A stretch of DNA of 64,000 bases from Tissierellia bacterium (GTDB lineage Bacteria > Bacillota > Clostridia > Tissierellales > Tepidimicrobiaceae): NCBI GenBank assembly GCA_012735215.1, contig JAAYHX010000021.1:1-64000 (forward strand), in the 5' to 3' direction. The notes beneath the pieces were generated by a model. The model did not search any database, was not told the DNA's origin, and saw only the letters and a list, made by a program, of their open reading frames with translations. The position numbers and the translations under genes are program-made. Below are positions 60,806 to 64,000 of the stretch, one piece after another (position 1 is the first letter of the stretch; every line of letters begins with the position of its first letter).

Positions 60806-62491
60806 GTGGTGTTTGATGAAAATAAATTAAATCGTATTAAAGAATCCTCAAAGGAATGGGAAGATAATGATGTAAAGAAGGTTATTTCAAAATTCCCTGA
60901 AAGAAAGGAAACTTTTAGAACCAATTCAGATATAGAAGTAAACAGGTTATACACTCCCTTGGATTTAGAAGAATGGGACTATGATGAAAAATTAGGATTT
61001 CCTGGTCAGTATCCATTTACAAGGGGGGTACAGCCTACAATGTACAGGGGTAGGCTCTGGACCATGAGGCAGTATGCAGGATTTGGAACGGCTATTGAAT
61101 CTAACCAAAGATATAAATATCTATTGGAACAAGGTCAAACAGGTCTTAGTGTAGCTTTTGACCTACCTACACAAATTGGATATGACTCTGACAATTCAAT
61201 AGCTGAAGGAGAAATAGGCAAAGTAGGAGTTGCCATTGACTCCTTAAAGGATATGGAAATCTTATTTGATGGTATACCCTTAGACAAGGTTAGCACATCT
61301 ATGACTATCAATGCTCCTGCTAGCATTTTGTTGGCCATGTATATTGCTGTTGCTGAAAAGCAGGGAGTAACAAAGGATAAGCTTAGAGGAACTATTCAAA
61401 ATGATATTTTAAAAGAATATATTGCTAGAGGAACATATATATTCCCACCAAAGGCTTCCATGAGACTTATTACAAATATATTTGAATACTGCTCTAAGGA
61501 GGTACCTAAATGGAACACCATAAGTATCAGTGGATACCATATTAGGGAAGCTGGGGCAACTGCAGTACAAGAAGTAGCCTTTACATTAGCTGACGGTATC
61601 GCCTATGTAGAAGCGGCTATAAAGGCTGGATTGGATGTGGACGATTTTGCACCAAGGTTGTCCTTCTTCTTCAATGCCCACAACAATCTATTAGAGGAAG
61701 TTGCCAAATTTAGGGCTGCAAGAAGATTGTGGGCGAAAATAATGAAGGAAAGATTCAATGCCAAGAATCCAAAATCTATGATGCTTAAATTCCACACTCA
61801 AACTGCAGGTTCTACATTGACAGCTCAACAGCCAGATAACAATATAGTAAGGGTAGCTATTCAGACCCTAGCAGCAGTACTTGGAGGCACTCAGTCATTG
61901 CATACCAATTCAAGGGATGAAGCTTTAGCTTTACCAACAGAAGAATCAGTAAGGATTGCTTTAAGGACTCAGCAGATTGTAGCCCATGAGTCAGGTGTAG
62001 CTGATACTATTGATCCATTGGCAGGTTCTTTCTATGTGGAGAGCTTAACAGATAGGATTGAGAAGGAAGCTATGGATTATATCCAAAAGATTGATGAGTT
62101 AGGTGGAGCGGTTAGTGCCATCGAGAAAGGGTATATACAAAAGGAGATTCAAAATTCTGCATATAAATATCAGATGGAAGTTGAATCAGGAGAGAGAATA
62201 GTAGTAGGAGTTAACAAGTTCCAGATAGAGGAAGAAACCCACAAGGATATATTAAGGGTAGATCCTGAAGTTGAAAGGGTACAAAGGGAACACCTTGAAC
62301 AGCTAAGAAAGGAAAGAAACAATGAAGAGGTAAATAACAAGCTGGAAGCCTTGAGGGAGGCTGCCAAGGATAGCAGCGTAAACTTAATGCCATATATATT
62401 GGATGCTGTAAAGACCTATGCTACCTTGGGAGAAATATGCGATGTATTAAGGGAAGTGTTTGGTGAATATCAGCAGTCTATTATATTATAA
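60806..62491 (+). CDS. methylmalonyl-CoA mutase, catalytic (large) subunit
   Basis: This 561-residue TIM-barrel subunit of the B12-dependent mutase interconverts succinyl-CoA and methylmalonyl-CoA. Conserved stretches are '[29 protein letters not shown]' (with the active-site Tyr in the MYRG region), '[20 protein letters not shown]', and '[15 protein letters not shown]'. It lacks the C-terminal B12-binding domain, which is encoded separately downstream. It starts GTG 60806 or 60809, with GTGAGGAGGG upstream. No cobalamin riboswitch is seen before it. Confidence 0.96.
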   Translation: MVFDENKLNRIKESSKEWEDNDVKKVISKFPERKETFRTNSDIEVNRLYTPLDLEEWDYDEKLGFPGQYPFTRGVQPTMYRGRLWTMRQYAGFGTAIESNQRYKYLLEQGQTGLSVAFDLPTQIGYDSDNSIAEGEIGKVGVAIDSLKDMEILFDGIPLDKVSTSMTINAPASILLAMYIAVAEKQGVTKDKLRGTIQNDILKEYIARGTYIFPPKASMRLITNIFEYCSKEVPKWNTISISGYHIREAGATAVQEVAFTLADGIAYVEAAIKAGLDVDDFAPRLSFFFNAHNNLLEEVAKFRAARRLWAKIMKERFNAKNPKSMMLKFHTQTAGSTLTAQQPDNNIVRVAIQTLAAVLGGTQSLHTNSRDEALALPTEESVRIALRTQQIVAHESGVADTIDPLAGSFYVESLTDRIEKEAMDYIQKIDELGGAVSAIEKGYIQKEIQNSAYKYQMEVESGERIVVGVNKFQIEEETHKDILRVDPEVERVQREHLEQLRKERNNEEVNNKLEALREAAKDSSVNLMPYILDAVKTYATLGEICDVLREVFGEYQQSIIL

Positions 62492-62561
62492 AATCGCAAT
62501 CTACAGCTGTTTGTAAGGCCTTTGAATTAATATATTGTGAAGGATTGGGAGGTATGTAAAA

Positions 62562-62957
62562 ATGGACAGACCAATTAGGGTATTAGTGGCAAAGCCAGGT
62601 TTAGATGGCCATGATAGAGGAGCTAAGGTAATTGCTAGGGCTTTAAGGGATGCTGGTATGGAGGTAATCTATACGGGATTGAGACAAACACCAGAGCAAA
62701 TAGTACAAACTGCCATACAGGAGGACGTGGATGTAATAGGCTTAAGCATACTATCTGGTGCTCACAATCATCTGTTTCCCAAGATAATCAATTTGCTTAA
62801 AGAAGAGGGAGTAGATGATGTATTGGTAATAGGAGGAGGAGTCATTCCTGAGGAGGACATACCAGGACTGAAGGAAGCTGGTATAGGAGAAATATTTACT
62901 CCTGGAACCTCCACTAAAGATGTAGTTGAATTCATCAAAAGCAATCTAAAAAGATAA
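62562..62957 (+). CDS. methylmalonyl-CoA mutase, B12-binding (small) subunit
   Basis: The 131-residue protein is a free-standing cobalamin-binding domain. It has the signature D15-x-H17-x2-G20 (LDGHDRGAK), whose His coordinates cobalt, followed by 'GLSILSGAH' (the S-x-L motif) and GGGVIPEED (the GG motif). It pairs with the upstream catalytic subunit. ATG 62562 follows GGGAGGTATG. The stop overlaps the start of meaB. Confidence 0.96.
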   Translation: MDRPIRVLVAKPGLDGHDRGAKVIARALRDAGMEVIYTGLRQTPEQIVQTAIQEDVDVIGLSILSGAHNHLFPKIINLLKEEGVDDVLVIGGGVIPEEDIPGLKEAGIGEIFTPGTSTKDVVEFIKSNLKR

Positions 62958-63907
62958 TGGTGGTGCAGCAATTGAACATAAAGGAAAGACTATTAAAAGG
63001 TGATAGAAGGGCTTGTGCTAGACTCATCACTATGTTAGAAAACAATGATGAAGAGGCCATAAGCATAATAAAAGACTTGTATAGGTATTCAGGGAATGCC
63101 TATGTAGTAGGTATAACTGGTGCTCCTGGTAGCGGTAAAAGCACCCTTACAGATAAGTTGGCTAAGGAGTTTAGGAAAGAGGGAAAGAAAATAGGGATTT
63201 TAGCAGTAGACCCTACTAGCCCCTTTACAGGTGGAGCAATTCTAGGAGACAGAATAAGGATGAATGATTTGACCCTGGATAAGGGCATATTCATAAGGAG
63301 TATGGGGACTAGAGGATCTTTAGGAGGTATTTCAAAGGCTACCTGGGGTGCAGTTAAGGTCTTGGATATATTTGGAATGGACTATATTTTTATTGAAACC
63401 GTTGGAGTAGGCCAATCGGAAGTAGATATAATAAAATTGGCTGATACTGTATTAATGGTTACGGTACCAAATTTAGGAGATGATATTCAGGCCATAAAAG
63501 CTGGGATAATGGAAATAGCTGATGTATTTGCAGTGAACAAATGCGATTTGGAAGGAGCAGATAGAACTGCATTAGAGATAGAAATGAACTTGGATCTAAG
63601 TGAAAATAAGGATTATAGGCCTCCAGTAGTAAAGGTGGCGGCTAGTAGAAATGAAAATATTCAAGAACTAGTGGAAAAGCTTCTTGAACATAGAGAGTAT
63701 TTAGAAAGAACAGGTAAACTTAAGGAGAGAAGAAAGAACAATGCTAAGCTTGAAATTATCAAGCTGGCAGAAGAGGAGTTTATTAGGCTAATAATGGATA
63801 AAACACTAGAGGGAAACCTGTTGGATAACTTAGTAGAAAGTGTTGTATCAAAGGAAATAGATCCTTATACTGCCAAGGATAGGATTATGAGTTTGATCAA
63901 TTCTTAG
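62957..63907 (+). CDS. meaB: methylmalonyl-CoA mutase-associated GTPase MeaB
   Basis: The 316-residue G3E-family GTPase protects and reloads the mutase. It has the P-loop GAPGSGKST (about 55-63), 'AVDPTSPFTGGAILGDRIRM', the ETVGVGQSE switch region and NKCD (about 194-197). ATG 62957 overlaps the preceding stop codon by one base (TAATG), giving translational coupling. Confidence 0.96.
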   Translation: MVVQQLNIKERLLKGDRRACARLITMLENNDEEAISIIKDLYRYSGNAYVVGITGAPGSGKSTLTDKLAKEFRKEGKKIGILAVDPTSPFTGGAILGDRIRMNDLTLDKGIFIRSMGTRGSLGGISKATWGAVKVLDIFGMDYIFIETVGVGQSEVDIIKLADTVLMVTVPNLGDDIQAIKAGIMEIADVFAVNKCDLEGADRTALEIEMNLDLSENKDYRPPVVKVAASRNENIQELVEKLLEHREYLERTGKLKERRKNNAKLEIIKLAEEEFIRLIMDKTLEGNLLDNLVESVVSKEIDPYTAKDRIMSLINS

Positions 63908-63918
63908 GAGGGGATGGT

Positions 63919-64000
63919 ATGGTTACAAAGATAGACCATATAGGAATAGCTGTTAAAAACCTAGATGAAGCATTGAAGTTTTATGAGGAAGTATTGGGTA
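63919..64000 (+). CDS. mce: methylmalonyl-CoA epimerase (5' part only)
   Basis: Only 27 codons are visible: MVTKIDHIGIAVKNLDEALK, then FYEEVLG. This is the vicinal-oxygen-chelate fold start of methylmalonyl-CoA epimerase, with the metal-binding His at position 7. It converts the (R) and (S) epimers of methylmalonyl-CoA. ATG 63919 has GGAGGGGATGGT upstream, 11 bases after meaB. The rest lies beyond the window. Confidence 0.92.
   Translation, partial: MVTKIDHIGIAVKNLDEALKFYEEVLG

Noticed and set aside
1-64000. CRISPR arrays, rRNA genes, transposases and prophage genes.
   Set aside because: None seen on reading the whole window on both strands.

Overview
The window reads as chromosomal DNA of a low-GC, endospore-forming anaerobe of the Firmicutes (Bacillota). 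A Clostridia or Tissierellia-type amino-acid fermenter is my inference. It rests on AT-rich codon use, strong Shine-Dalgarno sites with frequent TTG/GTG starts, a T-box leader, many sporulation genes, and anaerobe-type oxygen defence (flavodiiron protein, superoxide reductase, bacteriohemerythrin). I see no CRISPR array, rRNA operon, prophage or insertion sequence. Nearly all of the sequence is ordinary chromosomal gene space.

Layout. 1-4.0 kb: a cut-off SDR dehydrogenase, a NimA-like flavoprotein, a small membrane protein, a flavodiiron protein and an ArsC/Spx-like protein. 4.3-9.5 kb: a PucR-type regulator followed by a three-gene operon (dihydroorotase/hydantoinase-like amidohydrolase, M20 peptidase, unknown membrane protein with an internal duplication). 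This is the best candidate for an undescribed catabolic system. 9.6-16.1 kb: bacteriohemerythrin, an HDOD protein apparently starting at AUA, unknown proteins (one DUF4474-like), a QueG-like iron-sulfur protein, PspC, a CDF transporter and a CpaF-like protein with a broken P-loop. 16.2-24 kb: tRNA-Ala(GGC), PEP carboxykinase, a 2-hydroxyacid dehydrogenase with an arginase-family protein, a cysteine hydrolase with RNase H, two adjacent D12-class adenine methyltransferases with no endonuclease nearby, and a dCMP deaminase. 24-28.7 kb: a LURP-one protein, a sigma-54 activator and the L-cysteine desulfidase cyuA behind a near-consensus -24/-12 promoter, then a CoA-pyrophosphatase-like Nudix protein. 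28.7-38.8 kb: a secreted CAP protein, tyrS with its T-box, superoxide reductase, an RNA methyltransferase, a PduO-type adenosyltransferase, a PAS-SpoIIE phosphatase, pgi, an LCP protein and murC.

39-60.6 kb is a long block collinear with Bacillus subtilis: spoVG-glmU-prs-pth-mfd-spoVT-yabM-mazG(yabN)-hup-rqcP-yabP-yabQ-divIC-yabR-spoIIE-yabS-yabT-tilS-hpt-ftsH. It lacks ctc and fin. It combines cell-wall precursor supply, transcription-coupled repair, spore cortex and coat functions, division and the SpoIIE phosphatase. Three near-identical elements matching the sigma-H consensus precede spoVG, hup and divIC, which suggests a shared entry-into-sporulation input. 60.8-64 kb holds a split methylmalonyl-CoA mutase (catalytic subunit, B12 subunit), the MeaB GTPase and the start of methylmalonyl-CoA epimerase, linking succinyl-CoA and propionyl-CoA metabolism. 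The adenosyltransferase at 33 kb could supply the adenosylcobalamin cofactor.
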